From Falciphora oryzae (lineage: Eukaryota; Ascomycota; Sordariomycetes; Magnaporthales; Magnaporthaceae), in assembly GCA_000733355.1 (NCBI GenBank), contig JNVV01000002.1:1274943-1338942 (forward strand): DNA of 64,000 bases, written 5' to 3'. Below the pieces are notes generated by a model. The model searched no databases. It was not told the DNA's origin and worked only from the letters and a program-made list of their open reading frames with translations. How positions within the stretch are numbered: position 1 is the first letter of the stretch; every line of letters starts with the position of its first letter. Below, piece by piece: positions 46,391-58,338 of the stretch. The translations under genes were made by a program, and so were the position numbers.

Positions 46391-47489
46391 GGTAAAAGCT
46401 ATTAAAAAAAAGTGCTTTTTATACGGTCGTTATTTAAATATGCTATAAAATGCCGGAATTTAAAATCGCATTTTTTATTTAAAAACTAATATACGAAACT
46501 TTATTCGCAAACTTTTAAATAGCATTATAAATAACGATAAATCGTACGAATAGGATTTAGTTTTTGTTAAAAAAAACCGTACGACGTTAATTATACGGAC
46601 CGACGGTATTATAATAATAACAAATTTCGGACAGGCTAAAGCGGCAATTTCTGGATAAACGGCGGCGGTAACCATTAACCAAATAGCAATTTCTAATATC
46701 GTATAAAGCTACGGTATTATATATATATATAAAAAAAGGATATTAATTAACGAAATATTTACGTAAAAAATAAAAAAGTACGAAATAACGGTATTTTTAA
46801 ACGTGCGAAAACCTAAATAACGAAAGAAATAATTTTAAACCATTTTTTTAAAATTACGAAAGCTTACCATTATTATACGATAAAAAAGAAAATAAATAAA
46901 TTTAAGCATTTTTAATTTAATATTTTTAGGATTATATTTACTTTTATCGCACAATTAGCGAAAATATTTACTAAATTAATTCGAATAAAGCGTTAAATTA
47001 ATTCGTATTGCACAATTAATATAATACGATTTATTAAAACGAGCTTTAAAATACCGGCGCCGTACGAGTTTTTACAATTGGAAAATGCTAAATGGAAATA
47101 TACCTAAAAAAAACCCCCCGTGCGAAAATCGATTGGACGCCGGATTAATAAAAGTTAAATTTGGAAATAATAACGTAAAAAATTTTATTAGTACGATATA
47201 AATGGAAAACTTTTTTAAAAAAAAGTTATTTATTATATTTTGAATTCCTAAACCCCATTTTTATTTTATTTATACAACGCCGATAAGCTAAAATATTATT
47301 TTAATAATATTAACGATAATATCGTACGAAAAAACGGAATAACTATTCCTATAATTAAAAAATAGGGGCATTTATTTTTTTAACGTAGGTAATGCGGAAA
47401 TAGCAGCATTTTTAATAAAAAAAAAGCTTAAAAGGCTTTATCGAAAATTCGAACATTTTCGTACGGAACGCTTTTATCGATTTTTAAAA

Positions 47490-48430
47490 AAAGCAGGATA
47501 TTTTAACGTAAAAGAAATTTATTTAGAAAAAATTAGTAAAATATGCTACTATTACCAAACGTACGACCCGGCCCCTTAACGGTTTAAATTTTCCATTAAA
47601 AATAATTGCGAATTTAATTACGAAATTATTATCGATTTCGTATATTTGGGAGGAAAAAACGCATTATACGTTATCGATGCAATAACATCCTTCCAAATTG
47701 CGACGTTCGTACGATTACTATTAATTTAAAACGTATAAAACGCCTTTTGCAAATGCTGGATTTTTGCCTACTAAAAGCTACTAAATATTATTTTGTACGA
47801 TTTTAATACGAAGTTTTCGTTAAAAAATTCTGCAATTACGTTAAAGTAATAGGAATATCGTGCAAAAAAATGCTAATAAAAGTTTATTAAATCGTTAGGA
47901 AAATCGAACGAATATACCAACCTTTTAAAAAAGCGTACGATATTTTAAAAAAGGAATTTGGATATTATACGAACGATAAAATATTGCTACAAATAGCAAT
48001 TAAAGCATTAAACGATATAATAAAACCTAACAGTTTCGTATTAACCCTATTGGTTTTTAATGCTTACCCCCGGATTAATTAAAATTCCGCTCCGTTTTTA
48101 AATATCGTACGAAAAGCAAAAATAATCCAAAAGGCAATAAAAATGTTGCGGAATATCCGTACGGAAGTTAAAATTAGCTAGGTATTAGATACCCGGAACG
48201 GACCTCGCACGTACGATTTATTGCAATTTTTTTAGTAATAAAGTTTCCGTTTAAAAAAAAAAGGGCTAAACCGGACCGTATAGTTTTTAAATAACCGACT
48301 AATTTAATATTACCGTTTTAACGGAAAACGGATTAAAAGTATTCCGGCTAATACAAACCAAACCATATATCCGTAATCTAGAAAAAAAACGATAAATTAA
48401 ATTTATCGTACGAAGCTTTAAAAAAATGGA
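47490..48430 (+). pseudogene. pol: Copia-2 integrase
   Basis: After allowing for stops it reads CYYYQTYDPAP, EIIIDFVYLGGKNALYVIDA with ITSFQIATFVR, then IYQPFKKAYDILKKEFG-like, IKALNDIIKPNSFVLTLLVF and TRNGPRTYDLLQF. This is the integrase core and C-terminal part of a fungal Copia-type polyprotein: IDFVYL holds the first Asp. It is distinct from the Copia-1 integrase. Frame changes and many stops. Confidence 0.75.
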
Positions 48431-48949
48431 TAATAAGCTAAACCTATTGCATAAAACTTCCGAAGCAATAAAAGCTACCGTTTAACCTAACCCGGTTATT
48501 CCCTTTAAACGAAGTAAAAAAAAGGCCGAAAAAAACGCATAGCTAATAGCATATTTAATTACTAAAAAAAAAAGTGATTAGGAATTAACTTTATTATTTC
48601 GTACGGAAAAAAAATCATTATATTAAAAAAACCGTTTAAAAAATCCGATGCAGTAAAAATTTATAACTTTATCGCACGAAATACTATTAAAATTATTAAA
48701 TACAATTTAAATAAATACGCCGGATTCCGGATATAAAATACCCGTTTTATACGAAAAATAAAAAGGAAAATTTCGAACTATCCGTGTAAAAAAAACGAAA
48801 ATAATTACGTAAAAATTTAACGATTCCGAAAAAAAGAAATTTTTTACCTAAGTTTTAATTATCTAACGATAAACTAACGTTTATTTTTTAACATCGGCTT
48901 AACCCTAATGGAAAAATTAAAAGCATCGTACGAAATAAAAAATATTACC

Positions 48950-49605
48950 TAAATTTATATCCAATTTAAAAAAAAGCTCGTACGAATAGTTATTGCAAAG
49001 GTATTAAAAAAAAATCCGTTACAAATATTTAACGGATTCCATGTTATAAATATAAAAGCTATTATACGGAATGGCAAAATTTAAAACCTATTGGTAAAAA
49101 CCCTATTATTTTTATTATTGCGAAATATTGGGAATAAAAGCCTTATCGTACGACTTTTGCCTATTATTTATAGCAACCGGACGATAAAAATTTAGCATTA
49201 CGGGTATATAAATAAATAATACGTTTAGTTTTGTAACGATAGCATTTTCGGATTTGGAAAAAGAAAAATTATACGAAGCCAATTTTTAAATTAAACCGAA
49301 AACTTTCCTTTCGTACAATAACTATTTGGAATTTAACGGATACAAATTCGAATTTTAAAAAAAAAATATTACGGTCGTATAAAAAAAAATAATTTAATTA
49401 ACTTTAATTGGTAAAACTAAAGGCCGAAAACGTAATATAATAATATATTGCTTAACGCGTACGAAATGCATATATAACAACTATTTGTTAACTAAAAGCA
49501 GCGTACGATTTATTTGTAGCAGTTTAAATAAATAACCCGAGTAAAAAAAAATATTAATAAATTAAACCAACGGTTTTAATAGCAAATGGATAACTTATAA
49601 CGAGG
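48950..49605 (+). pseudogene. pol: Copia-2 RT-side region
   Basis: Reads FKKKLVRIVIAKVLKKNPLQ IF-like sequence, then LLPIIYSNRTIKI, YLEFNGYKFEF and a terminal LNQRFQQQMDNLQRGF-like segment after stop repair. This order resembles the polymerase part of fungal Copia-type polyproteins, but the catalytic DD box was not found. It ends at the hAT terminus. Confidence 0.55.
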
Positions 49606-49612
49606 ATTTAAC

Positions 49613-49904
49613 CAGGGTTGGGAAATTAGTTAGTTAGTTAAATCACCCCCTTAACTAAAACTAACTAATTTAATCAGGGCAGTAACTAAAACTAATTGTA
49701 ACTAACTAATAACTAACTAAAGTAACTAATTTAGTCACGTTTAGTCATTTAAATAAATAAATAATTAATTAATTAATTAAATACATTTTTAAATAACTAG
49801 TTATATTTACTATTATTTTTATTATTAGTTTTATTATTATTTTTATTATTATTTTTATTATTATTTTTACTACTATTTTTATTTCTTATTTTATTACTTA
49901 TATA
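49613..49904 (+). mobile_element. hAT-type left end
   Basis: Begins CAGGGTTGGGAAATTAGTTA with AACTAACT repeats, AAATAAATAA near 49745 and a TTATTATTTT tract (49807-49890) that runs into the LINE-3 tail. Parallel to 11282-11652 next to LINE-1. A matching right end (AATTCCCAACCCTG) lies at 60377 but the 8-bp flanks (GATTTAAC, GCCATTCC) disagree. Confidence 0.6.
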
Positions 49905-50599
49905 TATTCATACTACCGTTATATTTATATAAAACCTCGGTGCTTTTACTATGTAGTATTTACATGTAAAAACCCTTAAACTCGTCCTCGGGTGCGTATC
50001 GCCCCCGTTCCGGAGCTTGGGAGTAAAAACCATATCTGCTTTTCGTATACGGTTTTACTGTATTAAACAGTGGTACCGTTTGCTTATTTTTAGGCGATTA
50101 TTCGTAAGGGTTCCGTCGTAAAAACGTCTTTGTAATTAGTAAAACGAAAGGAAAATACGTAAGGGAATAAGGGTATGTTGCGCCGGGGTAGCGCTTTGGT
50201 ACCGGGTTTCGCCCTCGTAGCGAAACGGCTATATTGGTACTCGTATTATAGCGTCCTGGTGTGGCTTTTCCGCGTAAGTTAGCCCGGCTTCGCTTCGGGT
50301 CCTAACCGAAACAGCGCTTTGGTATCGGGTTTCGCCCTCGTAGCGAAATGTTTGTATTAGTACTCGTATTATAGCGTTTTAATGTGGCTTTTTCGCGTAA
50401 ATTAGCCCGGCTTTGCTCCGGGTCCCAACCGCGGGCGGGCCCTCCGGGTTTAGCGTTTTGCTTCGTAATTTTGGGTGATTTAGCTTTTGGTAGGTGCCCG
50501 CTTCCGGGGCCGTTGTTCCGCGTGCGGTTCGGGTCCGCCTTTGTAGTTTGCGTTTAATTTTTTTATTAGTTACCTCCCTTTTTTTGGATCGCGTTATTT

Positions 50600-52265
50600 A
50601 GGTAACTTTTTTTTGTTATTGCGTTGTTATACGTTGTGGTTTTTGGTAGTGATTTCCTTTTATTTCCTTCCGGATCCGGGTTTTTACCGGCCTTTTTTTT
50701 CCTAGTTACAAAAGGCTTTTTTCCTTCCTTTTTTTTTCCTTTTCGCTTTTTTTTTATTACTATTTCCGGTTTTGCTTTTTTGCCCGCGTTTTTTTTTTCC
50801 TGCTTGCATTTAAGTTCCTGCTCGCTTGCGCCTCGTTTCCCTTCCGTTTTTTATTTTTTTATAATATAGTTTTTAAAAATAAAGCTCCCAAATTTCCCTG
50901 CGGTAGTAGTAGTAGCGGTTACGGTAGTAATCCCGGTAGCGGAGCTACGGGCGGTAGCTGCGCCGCTTCCGCCGCTGCAACTAATAGCAATGGTAGTAAT
51001 AGTGGTAGCGGTAGCAATCGTTTTCGCAATCGCCTTCCGTTTGCGGACGAAAACGACGGCAACGGCTTAAGCGACGGCGGCTTGGGCGACGGCGTTTGGG
51101 ACCTTCGTATTAAAGCTATAAATGCGGCTTTGTTCCGTTTTTTTCCCGGTTTTATAATTAATTTCCTTTTTTTTTCCCAGTTTTACCGCTTTTATAATAA
51201 ATCGGAGTATTTGCTAGCGGTTAAAGTCCCTAACAACTGCGTTTTTTACGACGATATAGTATATATTTGCCGCCCCGTTGTTTTTCCTATTCCGTTTCGC
51301 TAATTTCCCAATCCTTCGTGCAAAATGTGCGTTAGTTGTTTTTAGCGTTTCGCTAACGGCATTAACGGTGCCGGTATTATGCGTTAATGCTATTACAAAG
51401 CCTATATATAGCGCTTTTTATCCTGCTTTTTTCCGCTCCGTTTCCGGTTTTGCTAATATGGTAATTCCAATTACTAAAGGCTTTATTTGTGTAGGTTGCA
51501 TTTAGTTGCGTAATGCTTGCGTTTAAATTAGTCGCTTTTTTTTGGTATCCGTTCGCGATTTCGTCGCTAACGTTTCGTTCCCGTCGCGGTAGCTTTTTAT
51601 TAGTTCCGAAAACCAAATTGCCGCTATTTTTCGTACCTACTATCGCTATATGCAATTTTTGCCTAAAATTAGTACGGACCGCGATATTGCGTTTGCGGAT
51701 ATCCATATTGCTATTAAAATGTATACCGTTTTTATTCCGGGCCGCTATTTATTCTATTTTAACATTTTTTTATTCCAAATTCGCTATACCGGTTTAAAGT
51801 ATGCGATCGCCGGATATTGCCGTATTTCGAAAGATATTTTTAAGCGGTCCGGTATTCCTTCCGGCGCCGGGTTTAGCCGTTCGTTTTTTGCTAGTTTTGG
51901 GAATGCTTTCGTTATTATAGCTGTTTTTAATGGTTCGGGTTTAGTCCGTACCCCTTCCGGTAATATAATGCCCCCGGGTTAAGCTATATCGGGCTGGGCC
52001 AAAAGGATCGTTATTAAATAGAGTACGGAAAATCGCATTCGGATAAAAAAGCTAGCTTTTAAGCGGGCTAAAATACGGGTAGGTGTTTGTTTTTTCGCTT
52101 TTACTATCTGTTTTTAATTCGTTAATTTTACGGTATTTTTTAGGTTTCCTTTCGGCAAAACGTTACCGAGGACGTTTTCGATAAAATATTGTCGAAATAC
52201 CGGGAGGACGTTTTTAATAAAATAAAGCGGGATATAAACGATAATAACTTCCGTTATTATCCTTT
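50600..52265. other. ORF-like 3' extension of LINE-3
   Basis: Homologous to 13412-14990. Plus-strand reading: ENDGNGLSDGGLGDGVWDLR, IKAINAALFRFFPGF, KSEYLLAVKVPNNCVFYDDI up to a stop at 51303, then frame +2 with NACV..., TYYRYMQFLPKISTDRDIAF and AIAGYCRISKDIFKRSG, open for 110 codons at 51650-51982. The minus strand is open for 109 codons at 51377-51706 (MDIRKRNIAVRTNFRQKLHI). Which strand codes is undecided. Residues are conserved in both copies. Not recognised. Confidence 0.4.
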
Positions 52266-52269
52266 TGCT

Positions 52270-55200
52270 AACCCCTTTTAGTAGTTTTTTTGGTTTTCCT
52301 TTTATAGCGGTTCGGTTGCGTAGCGTTAGTATTTGCGTAGTTTTTTTTTCCTTTTCGCTTTTCGGGTATAGTGCTTTCGTTTGCTTTTTTATAGTATTTT
52401 TTAGTTCGGTTCGTTTTCGGTTTAGTAACGTTGCTTTTTTTTTTTTTTTTTTTTTTTTGTTTTTTTTTTTTTTTTTTTTTTATGCGTTTTTTTTTTTGCT
52501 TTTTTAGCCGCCCTAAAATTTAATAGTTTTTTTATGCGAAATATTATACGTGCCATTTTTTTAAACGGTATGCTTTTTATTTTTTACAATTCGAAATACG
52601 TTTTCCGGCTATTTGCTTGCGCTAACCCGGTGCTTTCCCGTTATTTGTTTTATCGGGCGCATTAAATTAATACGTATTACGTTATTTCCTTTTATCCGCT
52701 GCCATATTCGTATAATAGCGTTATTGCGTCGGGTACGCCTTTGTTAAATAGGAACGAATTTAACCTTAGTTTTTCCGTTTTAATTTAAATTGCTACCGAA
52801 TTGTATGCTTTTGGTATCTTTTCGTAGTATTTAACTATTTTTTCCGTAAATAAAGGGTTATCCGTTAGGTACGCGGTTTTGTACCGGTTCGCTTTTTTCG
52901 CTGTTGCTATCGTATTAGCTATTTTTAATTTCCATTTTATTATTACGTTAGGGTTTTAGCGCTTTACGTGTTTGTGTTTAAATTTCCAATCCTTTCCATA
53001 AAAAACGGGTGCTTATTTCGGTTTTGGCGCTATTTTAGGCCGGTTTTATCGTATTGTTTACTTTTTTTTCGTTTGTTCGTTTTAAAGGTGGGGCTTTTTT
53101 TTCGTTTTTTATAGCCAAATTTCCGGAAACGGTACGCTACTTTCGTTGTTATTTCGTTAATACGTTGCGTTATTCCGGTTTTTTTTTATTTATTTTCCGT
53201 ATTTATAACTTTTTCGTTTAAATATAAATTTAAAGGCGGTACGTAGGTTTTTATTTCGAAGTGTATTAGCGAGGTTGCTTTGTAAGCTTTAGTTACTATT
53301 TTAAAATATGTTTTTTATTTTTTCGCTATTTTTTTAACCGCGCCCCGGGGCCGATTTCGGGGTTCCGTTAGTAAATAGTAGGTTGCCGTTTTATAAGCTA
53401 ATGTATTACGGCATACGACCGCGTATAGCTATTTCGCGCGTGCGAAGTTGCTTTTTTACGTTACCGCCGCGAATTTTGTTACCGTAAGCTGCTGTTTTTT
53501 TTATTTGCCTTTTATTTATTTAGTATGTGCGTTAAAATTTAGCTTATAGTTTAGCTAAATTTTTAAAAATTTCGCCGATAGCGTTAGTTGTATTTATATA
53601 TTTCCGGTACGGACCCGGGTCCGGTTTAGGGTTTTAATAAAATGGAGCAGCTTAGTTTTAACCGCGTTAAACGTTATTTTTATCTTTTTTGCCTATGTTT
53701 AATACGTGTCCTAAGCCCGTTTTAACAGCCGGGCCGTTTCCGTCGTAGTTTTTTTTATTGTTAAGGGGTTAATATCGTTAGCGAAACCGACTACCGTTAT
53801 TTTTGGTATTTTTTCCAATTTGTCGTAAAGCGACGCGATATATAGGATAAATAATATAGGTAAAAGTGGTAAGCTTTATAATATTTTTGCTGTTATTTGT
53901 ATAAGCGTAAACGTGTTTTTATCGAACCGGAACCGGGCCGTTTTGCTTATTAGCTAGTTTTTAATCCATTTGATTATTTTTAGCGGGAATTTTTGTTTTC
54001 GTAAGGTATTAAAAAGTTTGGTATAATTAACGTTATCGAATGCTTTTGATAGGTCGAATTGTAGTAGCGAAGCTGTAACGCCGTGGTTTTACGCCGTTAT
54101 TACGGTATTTATTATTTGTTTAATAGCGAATTTGGTATTGCGTTTTTTTTTATTGCCTATTTGCTTTTCCGGTAATAGTCCTTTTTTTTCCGCTTCGGTT
54201 GCGATCCGTATTTTTACCATCGCTTTTATAACTTTGGATATGGACGAAAGGAATGCGATTGGTCGCTACCAGGGTTCGGAATTTAGTCAGTTAGTCAAGT
54301 CACCACCTTGACTATGACTGACTAATTTAGTCAAGGCAGTGACTATGACTATTTCTGACTAACTAGTAACTAACTAAAGTGACTAATTTAGTCATTTTTT
54401 AGTCATTTACATAAATAAATAAATAAATTCCTTTTTAATAAATCATATTATCCTCCGTAATTTCGAAATCTTTTTCGTTATTTTTTATATCAGTATTGTT
54501 TATATTACCGTTATTATAATCGTTATTATATTCTGTAGCATTTTCCGTTTTATTATTTAAAACGGAAAGGAAATAATCGCGTTTTTTGGTATATATATTG
54601 TTATTTGGTTGTTTTTTAATTTCCCAACCGTTTGGCGCTTTATTTGGTTATAAAAACCAACATTGCTTGTAGGAATGGCCTTTTAAGTTGCAATAACCCC
54701 AAGCCGTAATAAATTAAAATCGGAAACAAACCGTAAAATATTACTATTGAAAAGCTGGAATATAGCCGATTTATCAATTTGGCAGAAAAAATTCCAACAA
54801 AACGAAAAGTCGTCTAGTAAAAATAGCGATTCGGAGAACGAAATAAATTAATTTATATATTAAAATAGTATTTATTTATTTATAAAATAAAAAAATTATA
54901 TTTATTTTATTAGCATTTTTATTAGTATTTTTATTAGCATTTTTATTAGTATTTTTATTAGCATTTTTATTAGTATTTTTATTAGCATTTTTATTAGTAT
55001 TTTTATTAGTATTTTTATTAGTTTTTTATATAAAATAACAAAAAACCAGGTTGTATAAAATATGCAAAAATTGTACGAAATTATGTAAAAATGACTAAAA
55101 AATGACTATTTTAGTCACTTTAGTTAGTCAAAAAAAAATTTAGTTAGTCATTAGTTAGTCACACCGTTGACTAAAACTAACTAGACTAAAATAGTCATGA

Positions 55201-56540
55201 CTACGACTAATGACTAATGACTAAATTCCGAACCCTGGTCGCTACCCTTTTGTTGTTTTTTTATTTTCCGTGGTTTTTTTTAATTTAAAAAGCATTACCG
55301 TTAGTGCGTTTCGGAAGCGTTTTGGGAAGTATTTAAGTTCGAAATTGGCGTTAGCTATTTTGGATATAATTTCCTAATATAGTTCCCCGTACGCTTTTAA
55401 TAATCCGTTCGGTAAGTTATCCGCTTCCGGGGCTTTTTAATTCCGGGTTTTTTTTAAAACCGTTAGTATTTCGTTTTTTTTGGGGTCCATTCGGTAATTA
55501 ATTGGGAATGGGCTAGTAAAGGTGTAATTTTCGAACGTAATGTCCCTGACGTTTATTAGGTCCGTTTCCGGGTTGGGGTAAAATTTAGCTGCTAAAACTG
55601 TGGCTTTATTAGCGTGGGAGTTCGCTAGCTTTTGGTTTTTTTTTTTTAAACCGGTTTAGGTCCGGTAACCTGGTTAGGTCCCGTTTTTTATAGCTCCGTA
55701 ATTTCGTTTATCGTTTGATATTTTAAAAAACAGGCTTTAAATCCTATTTTTTTAACGCTTTTTTAATAAACTTTTTTTAATATACGTTAAAGGCCTTCCT
55801 TTTTTCCTTAATAAAAGCTTTGTTGGCTGCTTTCAATTTTTCGTAGCTTTTTTATGTTTTTAGCCGTATATGTTCGCGTTAGTACCGTTTTGTTTTTTTT
55901 AGCTAATTTCGTAAGCGTTAAGTTTTAATACGGTATTAGTTTAAAATTTGTTATAATTTTTCGTTTCGGTATTAGTTCGTTAGCGATTTGGGTTAGTTAG
56001 TTTATTAATATATTTATTTGGTTGTTTATATCGTTTAGCGTTTTTCCGGTTATGCATGTCCTATATTGGGTGGTATATATTAAAATCCCTTATTAATACG
56101 GCGTGGTTCCGAAGCGGTGTTATTTCGATTTTGGTTAAAGGGGTATGCTATTCTTTTAATGCCCGGGGGTTTGGCGAATATATTAAATAGATATTAATGT
56201 TTTTTATTGGGGTTTATAATGTAATTGCTACCTAATCGTATCCGTTTTAGCTTTTCCACGTTGCCGGGTTTAATCGTTAGTGGACGTATAATACTGCGTT
56301 CGATTTTGTATTTATTTGGTAATATATTAGTTCGTAATTGCATCCGGCCGGTTTTTTCGGGTTTCCGTACCGGTTTAATTCCAGTTTTTATATAGTTATT
56401 ATATTGTATTCCTTTTTGCTAAAAAGCGGTATATTTCCTTTTCCGTTTCCTTTTCTTATATTTTAATATAAAATTGTTATTACTATGGAGATTTTAATAG
56501 GCGTTTTTATGCGTTAAACGGGATTATGTTATTTTTAATT
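52270..56540 (-). pseudogene. LINE-3 ORF2, interrupted by hAT element
   Basis: Parallel to LINE-1 ORF2: C-terminal Cys region near 52680-52720, RT catalytic box reading GFANDIN near 53790-53800, RT N-terminal blocks split by the hAT insertion at 54270, endonuclease near 55700-56500. The segment equivalent to 17640-18000 of LINE-1 is missing around 56040. Many stops. Confidence 0.75.
54270..55230. mobile_element. hAT-type element with perfect 8-bp target duplication
   Basis: 961 bp. Ends CAGGGTTCGGAATTTAGTCA and ...GACTAAATTCCGAACCCTG. Flanks GTCGCTAC at 54262-54269 and 55231-55238 are identical; removal rejoins LINE-3 exactly. CAGGG ends plus an 8-bp duplication are hAT hallmarks. Inside, on the minus strand, is the zinc-knuckle block YCNLKGHSYKQCW, followed by KAPNGWEIKKQPNNN (54620-54700), and a TATTTTTATTAGCATTTTTA tandem tract (54902-55025). 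No hAT transposase, so non-autonomous. Confidence 0.92.
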
Positions 56541-56599
56541 GGTAGCGGTTCGGATAAAGGTGGCGGTTCCAACGGGGCCGGTGTTCGTTTTTGTTTTCC

Positions 56600-58137
56600 G
56601 GTTGCTTTTGTTTGGATTTGTTCGTTTGCCGTAGTTAAGGGTTAGGTTAGCCGGGAATTCGCTTTAAAGGCGTAATTTATTATAAATGGCGGTCGTATAG
56701 CGGTCCGGCTTTTTAATAGCTGCGAATTTTTACGGGGTTTATTAGGTTTTTAGCGACCGGGGGACCGGATTAAAAAATCGTTATTTATATCCGAGTTTTA
56801 TTTGCGCTTTTTGTTAGGGTTCGGTAGTTTTCCAATGCCGGGGGGTATGCGCATTTGGAAAATAAAAAAGGTGGTAGTGGCTTTTGTTTGTTTAGGGGCT
56901 AATTTTTCCAGTATAAATCTTTTTAGCCGGTTTTAATATGCTTTTTTCGCTTTCCCGATCGCCCGTTGCGTTATTTCGTAGCCCCGGTTAAATGCCGGGT
57001 GCGGTTCGCCGTAGTTTGCGCATTTGGGTATAGCTTTGTTATATTAAAGGTAGGCGTCGCATTAACTTTCTCCTTTTTAGTGTTGCGGTTTTCCGCAATG
57101 CGGGTAGCGGCCCGGTTTTTTGCAAAACTTTTATCGGTGCCCCTATTTGTAGCAGTTATAGCACTAGGTGGCTTTAGCGTTTGGTATAAACGGTTCGCAT
57201 TTAAATAATTCCGTTTGTATTACTAATTTTTATTTACAAATTTGGTTCGCGGCGGTTGCGGACCCGATTCGTATTAATATTATAGCGTATCCGTAAAGGG
57301 TGCGGGCTAGCTATATATATATTAATTTAATTTCCGCGTTTTGGTTTTTAGCGTTTAGGTTACGAGTAAATTGGTTTAAGTTTTCCGGCAATGTTGTTTG
57401 TTTTACTCCTTTAATTACTACGTTGGATGTCCGTTCCCGGATCGTTATTTGGTTTCCAAACACCTTTTTTATTTATTTGTCCCTTTTTTTATATTCGTTT
57501 GCGTTTGCGTAAAAACATACTATTACGTTTCCGTTTTGGAGCCGCTTCGTTACCCGTACCGCCGTACCGAATTGGTTATTTAGTGCCCGCTAGGTGTTAA
57601 TTTGCGATCAGTTTTTAATTGCTTTCGGGGCTTTTTTTACGGCTACGATTATTTCGCGTTCGATTTTTAACGGTATAAATCGCGGGGGGGGGGATGCGTT
57701 GTGTTCGGGTACTGTTGTTGCGTTCGGGTTGGCGCGTTTCCGTCCGGTGTTAAAGCCGGTAAATCCGTGGCGAAAGCAAAGGCATAGGATTTTTTGTTAT
57801 TAATTAATACATTTTTAACTTTTGTAAATATTTTTGCTTTTAATTCCTATAATGTCGTTTTGGTTACCGGTCCGTCCTTGGTAACGTTGCGTTTGCGAGC
57901 CGTTTTCGCGTCGACTTTTAATTTCGTTAATTCCGATACCAATTGCAGGATTTCCAGCAACTTTTTATTAATTACAAAAGGCTTTAGTTTGTTAATGATT
58001 TCGTTTTTTTTTTCCTTTTAACGGCCGCGCGCCGGTTTCGTGTCGGTGTCGGCATTCCCCCGCGCGTCCGGAGGCGCGTTAGGGGGATCCATTGTCGAGG
58101 CGTATCGATTGGCCGCAAGCCCGGAATCGATTTCCAT
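56600..58137 (-). pseudogene. LINE-3 ORF1, Gag-like with zinc knuckles
   Basis: Start ATG at 58137, MEIDSGLAASRYAS. Zinc-knuckle block near 57080-57180, parallel to LINE-1 19040-19135. The 5' UTR is about 135 bp. Stops at the same type of positions as LINE-1 but not identical, so the two copies decayed independently. Confidence 0.78.
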
Positions 58138-58338
58138 TGATTTTAGGCCCGCGCCGTTGGCGCGCACCCGATGCGGCATCGATCCTGGGTCAAGTCGGGT
58201 GCGAGGAGTTCGATTCCGGTCTTAAAATTGAATTATTTTAAAGGGCTGTCCGGCTGCGCGATTTCAAGCTCGCTTTTATTTTATTACTTATTTTATTACT
58301 TATTTTATTATTTATTTTATTATTTTAAAAAAAAGTTA

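Larger units (their letters stand above)
44245..47490 (+). pseudogene. Copia-2 leader, gag and protease region, unrecognisable
   Basis: AT-rich decayed sequence between LTR and integrase, interrupted by the hAT insertion and an N gap. No domain could be read with confidence. Position implies gag and protease. Confidence 0.45.
43875..49612 (+). mobile_element. Copia-2: second Copia-order element, truncated, heavily decayed
   Basis: A TGTTAG...CTAATA LTR-like start, preceded by AATAC, then about 5.4 kb of internal sequence with integrase before an RT-type region. Cut at 49613 by a hAT end, with no 3' LTR in the window. It is inserted in Gypsy-2 and carries its own hAT insertion (45825-46390). 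CGTACG hexamers recur about every 200 bp through it. Confidence 0.75.
49905..58273 (-). mobile_element. LINE-3: second full-length Tad1-like LINE
   Basis: Minus strand, same 5' end (58273) and 3' end as LINE-1, with a TA-rich tail. Interrupted by a 961-bp hAT element (54270-55230). It retains the empty site of the solo LTR of LINE-1 (near 50598). Less decayed than LINE-1 in places. An ORF-like 3' extension lies at 50600-52260. Confidence 0.88.

Noticed and set aside
52265..52507. Phe-rich ORF, 80 codons
   Set aside because: Comes from a poly-T tract at 52437-52480 in decayed LINE sequence.
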